Assembly (NCBI GenBank): GCA_017654935.2
Contig: CM065682.1
Span: 40,579,966-40,643,965 of the forward strand
Reading direction: 5' to 3'
Origin: Phymorhynchus buccinoides
Taxonomy: Eukaryota; Mollusca; Gastropoda; Neogastropoda; Raphitomidae
Length of the DNA stretch: 64,000 nucleotides
Numbering within the stretch: the first letter of the stretch is position 1; the number at the start of each line of letters is the position of its first letter. Shown here piece by piece: positions 48,801-58,517 of the stretch. Below the pieces are notes generated by a model. It had not been told where the DNA came from. It saw nothing but the letters and a program-made list of their open reading frames with translations, and did not search any database. The translations under genes were made by a program, and so were the position numbers.

Positions 48801-51308
48801 CCAACAAATACTGAAACAGCCAACAGGCTTAACTCAAGATATAGCAGGGATAGAACATAGTTATTGGTATATTGGCCTGAAGGGGAGACGTGGTTGATAG
48901 AACAGCCTGACTGAACAGAGGGGTGGAACAATAAAATGTCTCAAATGACTAGCATGATGCGTAAGACTAAAAGACAAGGGGTCTAAAGTTGACATTTGCC
49001 TCTAAATCATTATGTGTGTCAAAGGTAATCAGTAATTTTGCCAGGGGAAAATTCGCCAGAGGAAATGGAAAATTTATCTGAGGGAAAATTTGCCAGAGAA
49101 AAAAAAATCTTTGGGGAAAAGTCAAGGGAAACCAGTTTACACAGTAAAACTAAAAGGGTAATTAAAACAAGAACTTCATTATAATATTATTTACATTATT
49201 TATAATTATATATCTATCTTCTCCCCGACAATCATGCATATTTTTAATTGTATAAATGGATGAAAATTAATGTTAAATATAGAAAACGATCAATTTGCAG
49301 TAAGAAAGCCAAGACTGAAACCCCCCCCAGAAAGAACTGAGAAAATGGAGCGGGGGTATGGATCTCCATCTTTGCTGTCAGGGGGTTGGTGGATGGCTGC
49401 TCTTGTGTTAGTAGGGCAGGTGGGGCTGTGAAGGGTTGCTCATGTGTTGGTAGGGCAGGTGGGGCTGTGAAGGGTTGTTCTTGTGTTGGTAGGGCAAGTG
49501 GGGCTGGCGAATGGCTGCTCATGTATTGGTAGGGCAGGGGTGGTGGTGAAGGGCTGCTCTTGTGTAAGTAGGATGGGTGGGGCTATGTTAGTAGGGGTGG
49601 GGGTTGTGTTGGGCTGCTGTTATGTTGGTAGGGCAGGTTGGGACAGTACGTTTCTTGGTCCCATTAGCAATAGCAGTTTGTGTGTTTCTTCTTCAATCAA
49701 CAGCATTTGGATCTAAATCCCCTAAAGGCACAAGGCCCTGATCAGAGACAGATTAGAGGAAGTTACAAGCACAAAACTTCCAGAAGGTGGGGGAACTATT
49801 TGTATGGAAGACCCCGGTATCCCCACTGGGGGTAACAGCAACAACTAGATACACATTATACAAACATTTCTAAAAGACTAGCTCACGTATCCTCACCATA
49901 TTATCTCTATTGAAATTAATATTAATAAATAAAAGAATGAATGACAATACCAAAAACACAACACATTTTGGTAGTTTGGTATTTGGTATAAATTTATATT
50001 CTAGTCACAGACTTATCTCTGTGAAATTCTGGCTGCTCTCCCCTGGAGAGCGCGTCACCACAAGTGCAGCACCTACCCATTAATACCATGTAATAAAAAT
50101 ACCCCCCCCCCCCCCCCACACACACACACATGCGTGCACGCATTAACTCATTCAAGTCGTTCCATCCATATATGGCCAGATTTAATATAAAGCTGTCAAT
50201 TTGATTAATTTGTTTCAAGGGAAGTAAATCACTGTGCACGCCACACTTTGGTCACTTCTAAACTCGCTTTGCTCCCTTAGACCACACTTTTGCCTCTTAC
50301 TATGCTTTTGTAGTGGTTTGAATTGGGGAAACTAATTGCTGTAGAGTTTTTCTATATAAAGTCTATAAAAAAAGTCTGATCTACCACTTCCCTATGTCTA
50401 AACCTGAAGTAAAAACCCATAATCTTCTTTCATTTATCTTTTTGCGGGCCGGGAAACTATTGTTTTTATCTGATCCGTCCGTCCGGCGTGCCTCTGTCCG
50501 GCTATTCGTCCGTTTTTCTAAAAAACTATTCAGTCTATCATCATCAAATTTGGTATACTACTAGTTCGCCAAGATGCAAGCTATCCACTGATGTATTTAG
50601 TTTTACATTAACCCTTTCACCGCCAGTGTCGCATTTATGCACCACAATGGTTTAACACCCATATCACTAAAAGGCATCAAATCAGGGCCTGTTATTCAAA
50701 GACCCTATTTTCTTAATCTTGGGAGGTAAGGATAGGCCTAATGTTATATAATTATGCCACAGAGGAAATCGCAATATTGCAAATATTTTATTTTATCTAC
50801 CCAGTTAAGTTTAATGGTATGTTTTGGCTGACAAATGGCTGGCGGCGAAAGGGTTAAGGTCAAGGTCGCGCCAGTTACGGGGTTCAAACCCCGAAACACA
50901 TAGATGCTAATATCTCGCGAAGTTTTGCATGTATTTTAATGCAGTTTTTTTCACAACATTTCTTGATGAATGGTCTATAACACAGGTGTCATGAATTTTT
51001 CTGTGCGCGCGTGTGCGCATGATCGTGCACGCTCAAATCACGGGTCCGAACCCCAAGGCTATATATAAAAAACTATTCAGTTACGTGCTGTTTTGATTTG
51101 TTTTTATGTAGTTACGTGCTGTTTTTATGTATGTGCACAGCCGACACATTCCGATTTCGGAGTAGCTCGGAGACGCTGCGAGGGGACTTTGCTACCGCTC
51201 GGCGTTGCACTTGTTTATGTCTGTTTTGTTTGTGTGTATGGCTGGAGTGATTTGTGATTTTTTTAAATAATTCAAAATCATTGCGATGCGAATGAGTTAA
51301 CCTCACAC

Positions 51309-51396
<88 letters not shown>

Positions 51397-52561
51397 GACA
51401 GAGAAAGGGGGAGGGAGATGGGGAAAGGGGGATGAGCATGATTGAAAGTGTGCATAATCTTATTCACAACACTTCATGTTAATAGTAGTAGTAGTAGTTA
51501 GGGACAGAACAAGCCGTGAGGCTTTTTAGGAGTCCCATCGTTATAAACTTTGGCAGGTATTATATAGGTCAAGGTTTATACGGCTAAAATGTTTTTCCTA
51601 TAAAATAAATTAATCAAAGCTTCTAAATATACTAATAAATTTTGGAAATTCATCAAGACGATTTTTGAAGATGTTAGTATTTGGTGCACATTTTAACTCA
51701 AAGAGTCTAAAGGAAATTCATTCCACATGTTAGCAACTCTGTTACTGAAAACATTTGTTCTAATATTAGTATTACACCTTTTGATAAATATCTTCCCATC
51801 AGAATTTCTTGTTAGATTATACTGTGTTGATTCAAAAAATGTATCCCATGACAAATCAATATGGCCATTAAATAATTTATAAGTTTCAATAAGATCCCCC
51901 CTAAATCGCCTAATTCTTCTTCCCTTTAATGAAAACAATTTGAGATACATCATACAAAAGTCTATTTTCATAAGACATATTCTTACACTGCTTTTACAAT
52001 ACATTTATAATGTTATAAAATGTTTTGTGATGGTAGGTAGGTAGGTAGGTAGGTAGGTAGGTACTAAGGTAGGGACTAAAGAAACCGTAAAGGCTAGTAA
52101 AGCCTTTTCAAACAGTCCCATCTTTTATGGTTTTTGGGTAAATATTTCCTTTGGGTCAAGGTGATAAACCACAATCTGGTGGGGGGAAATGTAGACTCCA
52201 GCTTTCAGTCTGTATGGTGGTGGAAAATGTAGACTCCAGCTTTCAGTCTGTTATCAATTGAATTGATCAGCAGACTCTCATTCAGTCTCAATGAGTCTCA
52301 TCCTATGTCATAAGCTATGATGATCTTCTGCCCTTGCTCTTCAGTCTTCACCCTACCCGGCCTATACCGTCCTACGGATACGTGATCCTACTTTCCTAGA
52401 CATGACAAAAGGTTGCTACATGTTTTTTTCATGACAATAGTTTCCGACAAAATCTTTAGACAGATGATAACGTACAAAATACGTCAAAGTTATCAATGTT
52501 TGACAAGCACCACTGTGATGTGCATCTGCTTTGAGATCTCACCTCTTCTGAAGGCAGCCAT
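42839..52561 (-). CDS. MRPL10: MRPL10, mitochondrial large-subunit ribosomal protein uL10m (5 exons, 254 aa)
   Basis: uL10m anchors the bL12m stalk of the mitochondrial ribosome. Minus-strand exons: 52561-52543 (19 nt), 47843-47653, 46301-46129, 43865-43729, 43083-42839. All joins keep frame: MAAFRRG spans the first, AGA (Arg) the exon 3/4 join, GGT (Gly) the exon 4/5 join. The start AACATGG is a strong Kozak context. The N-terminus (MAAFRRGRLFLPQFQQVRCR) is basic with no acidic residue, fitting a mitochondrial presequence. Family-typical blocks: NEHRMLAVCQALPMSAEQKK (exon 3), PFLIGHNLYVISEEPQ (exon 4), KLPSLDILRGELV and THSLLGRHQQVLAMHLDQYV (exon 5). The C-terminus is Ser-rich. The length is close to the human protein. 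Intron 1 is 4.7 kb and packed with repeats. Confidence 0.93.
44420..44552. mobile_element. Small MITE with CAGGCATGGGAATTGT ends (MRPL10 intron 3)
   Basis: CAGGCATGGGAATTGT at 44420-44435 is matched exactly in reverse complement by ACAATTCCCATGCCTG at 44537-44552. The 133 bp interior has GAAGTATTTAGTAACAA twice and a CCCCGCGGAAATCCGCG stem. CAGG-starting ends suggest hAT, but no 8 bp duplication is evident. Confidence 0.7.
45285..45935 (+). repeat. Diverged direct duplication (MRPL10 intron 3)
   Basis: Two segments (about 45285-45475 and 45725-45915) share AAATATGAACA, CAGCCGTTTT..AAGATTAAAAT, TTTAATATT and CAACTTTC(T/C)TGAAAAT..CAA..AAATCGG. The period is about 435 bp. The class is unknown. 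Confidence 0.55.
46310..46920 (-). repeat. Minisatellite, ~41 bp unit (MRPL10 intron 2)
   Basis: Irregular tandem copies of AATTTGACACCTGCACACAA GACAAATTTGACAAAAAGATG with length variation. It begins immediately upstream of the exon 3 acceptor (on the gene strand), and the unit itself contains TTGTGTGCAGGTGTC, which duplicates the exon 3 acceptor context. Long minus-strand frames across it are repeat artefacts. Confidence 0.92.
48355..48712 (-). mobile_element. tRNA-derived SINE, full-length copy (MRPL10 intron 1)
   Basis: On the minus strand it starts GGCGCCGTGGTGTTGTTGGT (box A region), has GCTGGTTCGAACCCAGCTCC (box B) about 60 bp later, continues with CCTTGGGAAAGATACTTTAC and GGTCCTTCGGATGAGATC, and ends near GAAGAAAGAGTT. 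A 5'-truncated relative lies at 30791-31090 on the same strand. It is in sense orientation within MRPL10 intron 1. Confidence 0.8.
49232..49350 (+). mobile_element. MITE family G, left-truncated copy (MRPL10 intron 1)
   Basis: CATATTTTTAATTGTATAAA, TGGATGAAAATTAATGTT and GCAGTAAGAAAGCCAAGACT followed by AGAAAGAACTGAGAAAA match 11107-11229. The left terminal repeat is missing. Confidence 0.6.
49395..49640 (+). repeat. Minisatellite, ~39 bp unit, about six copies
   Basis: The unit GGTTGCTCATGTGTTGGTAG, followed by GGCAGGTGGGGCTGTGAAG, is repeated with increasing divergence to the right. It follows directly after the MITE family G copy. Confidence 0.88.
49747..49830 (-). mobile_element. SINE-like repeat, family B, 5' fragment
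   Basis: Reverse complement of the shared 5' block: AGGAAGTTACAAGCACAAAA, CTTCCAGAAGGTGGGGGAAC, then GGTATCCCCACTGGGG. No tail remains. A separate 3' scrap (CAGCCGACACATTCCGATTT) lies at 51138-51160. Confidence 0.6.
49974..50082 (+). mobile_element. Short repeat, family C (SINE-like), third copy
   Basis: TTTGGTATTTGGTATAA, CACAGACTTATCTCTGTGAA and CCCTGGAGAGCGCGTCACCA are shared with 34206-34310 and with the reverse complement of 16212-16310. A poly-C and CA run follow at 50100-50130. Confidence 0.65.
50608..50857 (-). mobile_element. piggyBac-type MITE, copy 3 (MRPL10 intron 1)
   Basis: TTAA at 50608-50611 and 50854-50857; ends CCCTTTCACCGCCAGTG and CTGGCGGCGAAAGGG. The interior matches the 23102 copy in orientation, including GACCCTATTTTCTTAATC. 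An AAGGTCAAGGTCGCGCC segment abuts its right side. Confidence 0.88.
51310..51400 (+). repeat. (GA)n microsatellite
   Basis: About 38 GA units followed by GACAGAGA and G-rich sequence. Confidence 0.95.
51485..52004 (-). mobile_element. CR1-like element, C-terminal remnant with 3' tail
   Basis: The minus-strand frame from about 51940 to 51693 reads RRIRRFRGDLIETYKLFNG and then NVFSNRVANMWNEFP, matching the C-terminal block of the CR1-like protein at 38468 (RRLRGDLINVYKNFN, FANRVAKYWNNLS). About 200 bp of untranslated tail ends in a (TAC)n-type repeat (TAGTAGTAGTAG on the plus strand, 51485-51499). The element is severely 5'-truncated. Confidence 0.75.
52030..52165 (-). mobile_element. CR1-like 3' tail only, beside a related copy
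   Basis: GGGACTAAAGAAACCGTAAA to TTTGGGTCAAGG resembles the tail at 51502-51585 (GGGACAGAACAAGCCGTGAG to ATAGGTCAAGG). It ends, on the plus strand, in a (TAGG)n repeat at 52032-52061. So two tails of one family with different terminal repeats lie in a row on the same strand. Confidence 0.55.
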
Positions 52562-53400
52562 GTTACCACAGAAGTCGTGATTTATTTAGGCTCTCGAGTC
52601 AATCGAAAATAAATCAATGGTGCATACAAGTTGGTACATGTATCTACGTTTTCCAACATTAGTAAGAATGCTACTTCTTTATCTTATCAATTGATATGTT
52701 GCTAAAACATTAGCTTTAAATGTTGTCGTAATTTACCGGAAGCTTTAATACGCGACCAACTTCCGTCATAGGCAGCAGGTGGAGTCAGTGTTGTTTTGGA
52801 AATATGAAAATGCAAATAAATTAATTTTGGATAATTTTTGTGTATGCGTTGCAATTTTACGAGGTGAATCGAGGTAAGCTGTAACATTGTTTCAAACAAA
52901 TAGAATGTTACTGATTAACAACGATGCATTGATGAGATACACGCCCTTGGTAGAAGATTGTTCCTTGAAGTTGAAGTGTCGTCTGCTGTCGTCTGTGTCA
53001 CAGTCAATCTGGTTGACCCATCATCTGGCGTCACGATCTTGTGTGTGAAGTAAATCAATAGAGTTTAGTACCACTTCTTATGACATTATACTTGTCGATA
53101 GCTTTCGTGATCCTATTGATTGTGTGTTCTGCTAATTCCTGCTAATCCATTATTAAAAATAAATAAAAATGACTACACTTGTTGCAACAATCTTCTTCTA
53201 CTAGTTCTACCAATAATGTCTGGATCTGGATCTGGATGTATAGTTGAAAGGGCCATTATGGCATATAATTGATGAAAAACTTGGAGAGAGCACTCCTAAA
53301 ACCCTAAAAAACTTATAGATTAAAAACTAAATGACCTGGCCAGCCAGTGCCCATTCATATGGTTTTGAGGGTGTAAACCCAATGGTGTTCAAACTACAGC
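52562..53400. other. Upstream side of MRPL10; divergent intergenic region
   Basis: No exon is evident. This is where the MRPL10 promoter should lie; the FAM126-like gene is transcribed the other way from further right, and its upstream leader exon could lie here. No TATA box or other element is clear. Confidence 0.4.
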
Positions 53401-54890
53401 CACAGGTAAAAAAGAGAAGTTCAAAAGTCAAGTTCAATAGGATAATCAATACTTTGCACCACACATGACCTTGAGGCAGTCTACCAACTTGCCAACTTTG
53501 AAGCCTGTAGCTGAAAAAAACGTGAAAGATTATAATATATATGGCCAAAACACCAAGTTGACAACTCCAATGTCTATGACCTTGACCTTGACCTTCCTCG
53601 GTACCCAATGTTCCAAATCATTAGTCAATCCACCCTTGTCTCAAGTTTGAACAACGATATGAAAGATATGGCCTCAAGAAATTTTTTTGGGTTTCAAGGT
53701 CAAACTTGAAGGTCAAGGTAAACACATTGTATCTTTTTTCATTGAACCATTCTTGCACTGTGATACACCACCAAACAAAATTTGAAGCCATTCTGTCCAC
53801 TGGTTCATGAGATACACATACAGCTCGGACATGAAATATATAGCACAAAGAAGGACATTTCAGTTCTGTGAGTCTTCCTTGGCGGAGTTTGCACTGGTAA
53901 GTCGTTTATGTAGGTGAGAAAGAGACAAGGTCCCAGGACATGCCGGATTTCACTCGCACGTGGCAGGACTGGGCTCCATCGACCACAACGGCTTACTTGC
54001 GATCACTAAGGAAATTTGCTATCCAGCTGTTGGTGTTTCCTCAGATCCCGTAGAGGTCAAGTTTGTGAGTCAGTAGGCTATGGTTCACTCGGTCAAAGGT
54101 TTTCTCAAAATCCATGATGATGACGTCACACACACACAGAGACGGACACACACTTTAGCCGATTATAGTAGTCATTAACCTTGACCCTGACCTTGTTTGG
54201 TACTCAATTAGTGTCAATATTCATACTCACCATAAGCCACTGCATCTATGTACCAAGTTCAACATTGTAAGTCCACAGATGTCAAAGATATGGCCACATG
54301 AAGAAATGTCGGTTTTCAAGGTCAAACTCCAAGGTCAAGGTCACCACACTTTTTTAAAATATGGAACCATCCCTGCATTGTGATACACTACCACACAAAA
54401 TTGGAAGCAATTCTGTCCACGCTTATAATTCGTGCTTGGATGTCTTCTAGAATCTAGTTCTACTCTAGGTGCTATATCTCCATGCAAAATTTAAAGTGAT
54501 TCTGTCAAACGCTTCACAAGATATCCTTGCGAAACATCAATTTATAGACCTTATCACTTTCAAGGTCTACCGTTGTCCTTGACCTTGACTGTGATTGGTA
54601 CCCCATATCCGGAATAACCATTAGCTAATAGTAATACACCTTCATGCCAAGTTTGAACATTGTAAGTCCAATGCCGCAATGGTCTGAAAGATATGGCTTT
54701 AAGAAGAAATTCCGGTTTTCAAGGTCACCAAGGCCACAATGTTTCTATGGGACCATCTGTGTACTAATGCTACTATGATACACCACCACACAAAATTTGA
54801 AGCGATTCTGTTGTGTGGTTTAGGAGTTACACTTACAGGGCGAACAGACAGACACACAGACACACACACACACACACACACACACACCAA
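53400..54890 (+). repeat. Interspersed repeat array rich in AAGGTCA motifs, second block
   Basis: TTCAAGGTCAA or its partners near 53464, 53580, 53692, 53708, 54315, 54330, 54562, 54580 and 54718, with GATACACCACCA/GATACACTACCA near 53761, 54382 and 54778, AAATTTGAAGC(G/C)ATTCTGT, and a CA run at 54852-54887. The text matches 15180-16088. It is interrupted by an RT fragment at 53868-54128. Confidence 0.75.
53868..54128 (-). pseudogene. Decayed reverse-transcriptase fragment inside the AAGGTCA array
   Basis: On the minus strand the segment reads MDFEKTFDRVNHSLLTHKLD, LYGI, a stop, then GNTNSWIANFLSDRK, a stop, and AVVVDGAQSCHVRVKSG; a shifted frame continues LTYINDLPVQTP. These are LINE reverse transcriptase blocks around motifs A and B. 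Two in-frame stops and a frameshift make it dead. It belongs to a family different from the two better-preserved RTs in the window. Confidence 0.75.
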
Positions 54891-55257
54891 ATTAATTTTT
54901 ATTATAGGTAGCTGAGCCTGGATGCATGTCGGCGCTCAGCCTGTGTTGGTCATTGTAGCTGGTGTAGCATGGTGCTGTACTGGATGTGTTCCGGTGTCTA
55001 TTCAGCACATATTTTGCCGCTCTGCATTGAAATTTCTCCAATGCCAACATTAATGATGATCAATGATGATGATGAACATTCAACATCTTAGCAACATCAG
55101 AACATAGTGAAAGAGGCTGCTCTTTCCGTCAATGAATTAATTTCTCTTTTGGTAGTTATCAAATTTGTTTAAAAAAATGGTACCAGTGCTATTTTAGTAT
55201 TTATAATAAATTCAATAGGAAAAAAGGATTACCTGGTATCAACAAAATTAAGCATGC
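54891..55257. other. Short gene-free stretch
   Basis: Apart from ATGATGATCAATGATGATGA-type triplets near 55050, I see nothing in it. Confidence 0.5.
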
Positions 55258-55911
55258 GTCTAAACAGAGGCCATTCGCCAGAGATCAGATACAGTGAAAC
55301 CTCCCTTATGAGACCTCCCATTATAAGACTCCCTCCCAATCCCACATAAGACCTACTTCTCTGAGACATTGCCGTTCTTTGTACAACAGTCCACCAAAAG
55401 GATGATGGCGGTTGTCATCTGCAAGAAGAAGTATTAAAATTACCTCCCTTATAAGACCCCTGCCTTATAAGACCTCATTTTGGATGATTTTTGAAGGTCT
55501 CATAAGGGAGGTTCCACTGTAGATCCGCAAAAGCCATCTTTTTTTTATTTAACTAGGCCTGACGAAGGAATACTATAATTTTCAATGTTTTTCGCACAAT
55601 AGAAGTTTGCTCTTCGTTTTGCGCTTGTTTATGAGATTGAGATATATTCCTAATCCTAGCCCATTCCCTAGCTCTATCCCTATCCGGACAGTAAGGTCTA
55701 ACCCTAAGCACAACGAAGTCGGACAAGCAATGAACTTTTGCTTTTGTTCTCACATGCGGAGTGTTTCTTTCATTATTTTATTTGGGTTTTCAGTTCTAAC
55801 CCAAACCCGTACCCAATTCCTAAGCCTATCTCTTTTCTGGCCGATCAATCATGACCCTATCCCTGACCCTATTCCATATTTGCCGACCTGGCGAATGCCC
55901 TCTGTTTAGAC
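55258..55911. mobile_element. MITE with GTCTAAACAGAGG ends, interrupted by another MITE
   Basis: GTCTAAACAGAGGCCATTCG, then CCAG, at the left (55258-55281) is matched in reverse complement by CTGGCGAATGCCCTCTGTTT, then AGAC, at the right (55888-55911). A 232 bp pogo-like MITE is inserted 9 bp inside the left repeat. The host element without it is about 420 bp. Repeated CCTAACCC/CCCTATCCC-like text lies inside. No duplication at the borders was recognised. Confidence 0.65.
55290..55521. mobile_element. Tc1/mariner-type MITE (pogo-like), nested
   Basis: TA at both borders (55290-55291 and 55520-55521), with ends CAGTGAAACCTCCCTTATGA and TCATAAGGGAGGTTCCACTG as inverted repeats of about 25 bp. 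TA duplication with CAGTG-starting ends is typical of the pogo/Tigger branch of Tc1/mariner. The CCTCCCTTATAAGACC motif is repeated internally near 55315 and 55445. No coding sequence. Confidence 0.85.
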
Positions 55912-56808
55912 TCAGCTCAAAGTTAAAAGCATAATAGATACAGCTTCTTTCCAATGACCAACTCTCCATGGTTGAACTTGAACCTCTCTGAATGTTAGTG
56001 TTTACAAAAGTCAGCAATGTTTTTGTTCTGAAAGTTCTGAGCATAGAATTTGGGTAATCTATAATAGACTAAAGCAGTGGTTAGCAAGCTGCTCAGGTAT
56101 AGTGTATGATTGGCTGTTGTAGAAGCTGACATGTTGGTGCAGTCTTTAATATTGTTGCACAAGAAATTTGAAAGCTGTGTTGCCAGTACATTAATCATTA
56201 TTAGTTTGTTTTTTAAATATCTTTCCATTATTATTTTTTGTAATAGCTTTTTAATTATATATTTTGGCCAAGATAAGTATTAAAAAAAATCCTTTACCAG
56301 ATTTTTAAATATTGTCATTGGATGATCTTACTGTAGACTTCATCATAAACTGATAAAGGTAATGGTTGTATCGATGTTTTATTGTTTTATGGACCCACTT
56401 TATTTTGTTTAGTGTGGCTCTGGTTAATCTGCACTTGTCATTTGCCTGTCCTTCTTTCACTACTCAAGAGATGACAGGTCTAAGTTATAACTACATGGAC
56501 TTGGTTGTTTTTGTCTTTGAAAATACTTTGGAACAAGAGACAATCATCAACAAAGACCTTGTTGCCTTTTGTAAGATATAAGTAAGTGTTCGGCATCAAG
56601 TGCCTTTAATAGTTTAAATCATTTGTGAATGCCAGAAAGATGAAGGCCCTAGGACAATTCCTACGAGCATTCCTGAGGAGTAGAAGAGTTAGAACTTAGA
56701 AGAAGCGTTTTCTTTCCAGGACGTTTTGCTTTGCTGATGGATTGTATTATGGGTGTTGTCCTGAACTGGAGATCTATGAGCATGACGCTCTTTTGAATTC
56801 CTAAGTGA

Positions 56809-56851
56809 AGTCTAGTTGTTCACCAGTGTGTCACTGGTGAACAACTAGACT
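56809..56851. repeat. Perfect 20 bp hairpin with 3 nt loop
   Basis: AGTCTAGTTGTTCACCAGTG (56809-56828), loop TGT, then its exact reverse complement at 56832-56851. It lies 150 bp before the acceptor of the first recognised FAM126-like exon. The remainder of 55912-57000 shows no exon. Confidence 0.9.
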
Positions 56852-57060
56852 ACAGTGTTAACAATGTCAGTTTTGTGATTTTCCCATTTACAAAACTTAT
56901 TCACGAATGTTAACTACTACATCAAGCTACTATTTTGTTAAATAGTTGGTGTGTCTTTTTCTTCTTTAAAACAATTAAAAAAAAATTCTATTTGATTTCA
57001 GATACGGAAGCATTTTGATACAGGCGTTGTTATGCAAGAGTTGCATTTGAGTCAGTCAGG

Positions 57061-57937
57061 ATGCTACCCAAACCTGTGCGTGAATGGTTGTCTGAATACA
57101 AGGTAAACATTTTGTGTTCAAATACTTTTGAAAGGGTGGGTGGGTGGGGGGTGGGGGTGGGGGGGTGACAAGAAGGCAAGAACGTACTTAAAATTAACCC
57201 TTTCGCCGCCAGCCATTTTTCAGGCAAAAAATACCATTAAGCTTAACTGGGTAGAGAAAAAACAACCCTGCAATATTGTGAATTCCTTTGTGACATGCAT
57301 AACATTAGGCCTATCCTTACCTCCCAAAATTAAGAAAATAGGGTCTTTGGATAACAGGCCCTGGTTTGATGCCTTTTAGTGACATGGGTGTTAAACCATT
57401 GTGGTGCTAAAATGTGACATTGGCGGTGAAAGGGTTAAAGAAATAATTAAAATAAATACACATTTGATTTATTGTGTAAGCATTCTCTCATCTTCAAATC
57501 TATAAATGTTTTAACACTTGTAACCCCGATTAAAATGACGACTCTACTCCCTGTAACCACCAAATTAATGTTGGTAAACTGGGCCCCAAATGGGGTACTT
57601 TGTTTGAAAAAATATTAAAAAATAACTTGATGGATTGATTTCAAATGTTCAGGGTTTGTGTATAAATGAAGAATGTTTAACTTGCAATGTTGTTTTTGTT
57701 ATGTGATATTTTTGATTTTTTGATATTGCAATTTTAACTCCAAAATACATAACGAAGTGGGTGTACGGGGGCGGTTTTAGACGGCTTGGTAGGAGAAAGT
57801 AATGGATGTCATGGGCGGAATCAGGCTATAAGGGGCTTAAAAAGTTAAATGACTGCTTAATTTTTTTTAAAAGTAATCAAATTGTATTTTGAGTCTTAAC
57901 AAACACTTCACTTTTAAGTAAATATGTATCTTTATCT

Positions 57938-58036
<99 letters not shown>

Positions 58037-58482
58037 ACTCCCCCACCCTCTCCCTCTCTTTGTGCTCTCTCTCTGTGTCTCAATTTTGCACTATATTGTT
58101 TTATGACTTGTGTAGTCAACCCTGAATCAGTGAATGACCAACTTTTGTTTTCTCTGTTGTTGTAAACAGGGTTTAACAGATGAAGAAATCCACACATTTT
58201 CCTGCACAGTGAGAGAAAACAAACCATTGATCGAGAGTCTTTATGCACTTTTTGAAGCCAAACCATGCATAGAGGTGAGTATTATTTCCTCCCTTGTTTT
58301 ATTTATTTATATTTTTTAAAGATCTGCATTGCTAGCTACTATTTGCTGTTTATGTGTGTGATTTTTTTTATAGCTTTCTTGCCTTCAAAGGAGATAGAAT
58401 AATGAGACAGTTTTCAGTGGTTTATTTTTATAGATGGAAAAAATAAAGAAATGTGTCTTGGACGTGATAAAAATGACTTACG
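57061..58482 (+). CDS. FAM126-like: Hyccin/FAM126-like protein, N-terminal exons (gene leaves the window)
   Basis: Exon with start: 57061-57102, preceded by an acceptor at 57001 and an in-frame TGA, so Met at 57061 is the first in that exon. Exon 2: 58170-58274, joined in phase 0. Together they give 49 residues: VREWLSEYKGL (6-16), then EEIHTFSCTVRENKPLIESL and YALFEAKP. The EWLSE(F/Y)K motif and the following Leu-Ile/Val-x-SLY motif resemble the start of hyccin (FAM126A/B), a subunit of the plasma-membrane PI4KA-TTC7-EFR3 phosphatidylinositol 4-kinase complex. A third candidate exon (58434-58482) encodes MEKIKKCVLDVIKMTY; it keeps frame but I cannot match it to hyccin. The rest of the protein lies to the right. 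Assignment rests on about 35 residues. Confidence 0.65.
57194..57438 (+). mobile_element. piggyBac-type MITE, copy 4 (FAM126-like intron 1)
   Basis: TTAA at 57194-57197 and 57435-57438; ends CCCTTTCGCCGCCAG and TTGGCGGTGAAAGGG. Same orientation as the 19609 copy. It begins 92 bp after the first exon's donor. Confidence 0.88.
57938..58034 (+). repeat. (CT)n tract in FAM126-like intron 1
   Basis: About 45 CT units, ending about 135 bp before the exon 2 acceptor. Confidence 0.95.
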
Positions 58483-58517
58483 GTAATTACATTGCTGAAG
58501 TTTTGTGTTTGTTGTAC

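Noticed and set aside
58434..58482. Treating candidate exon 3 as a proven hyccin exon
   Set aside because: Frame and splice sites fit, but the acceptor tract is weak and the residues do not clearly match the family, so it is only a candidate.
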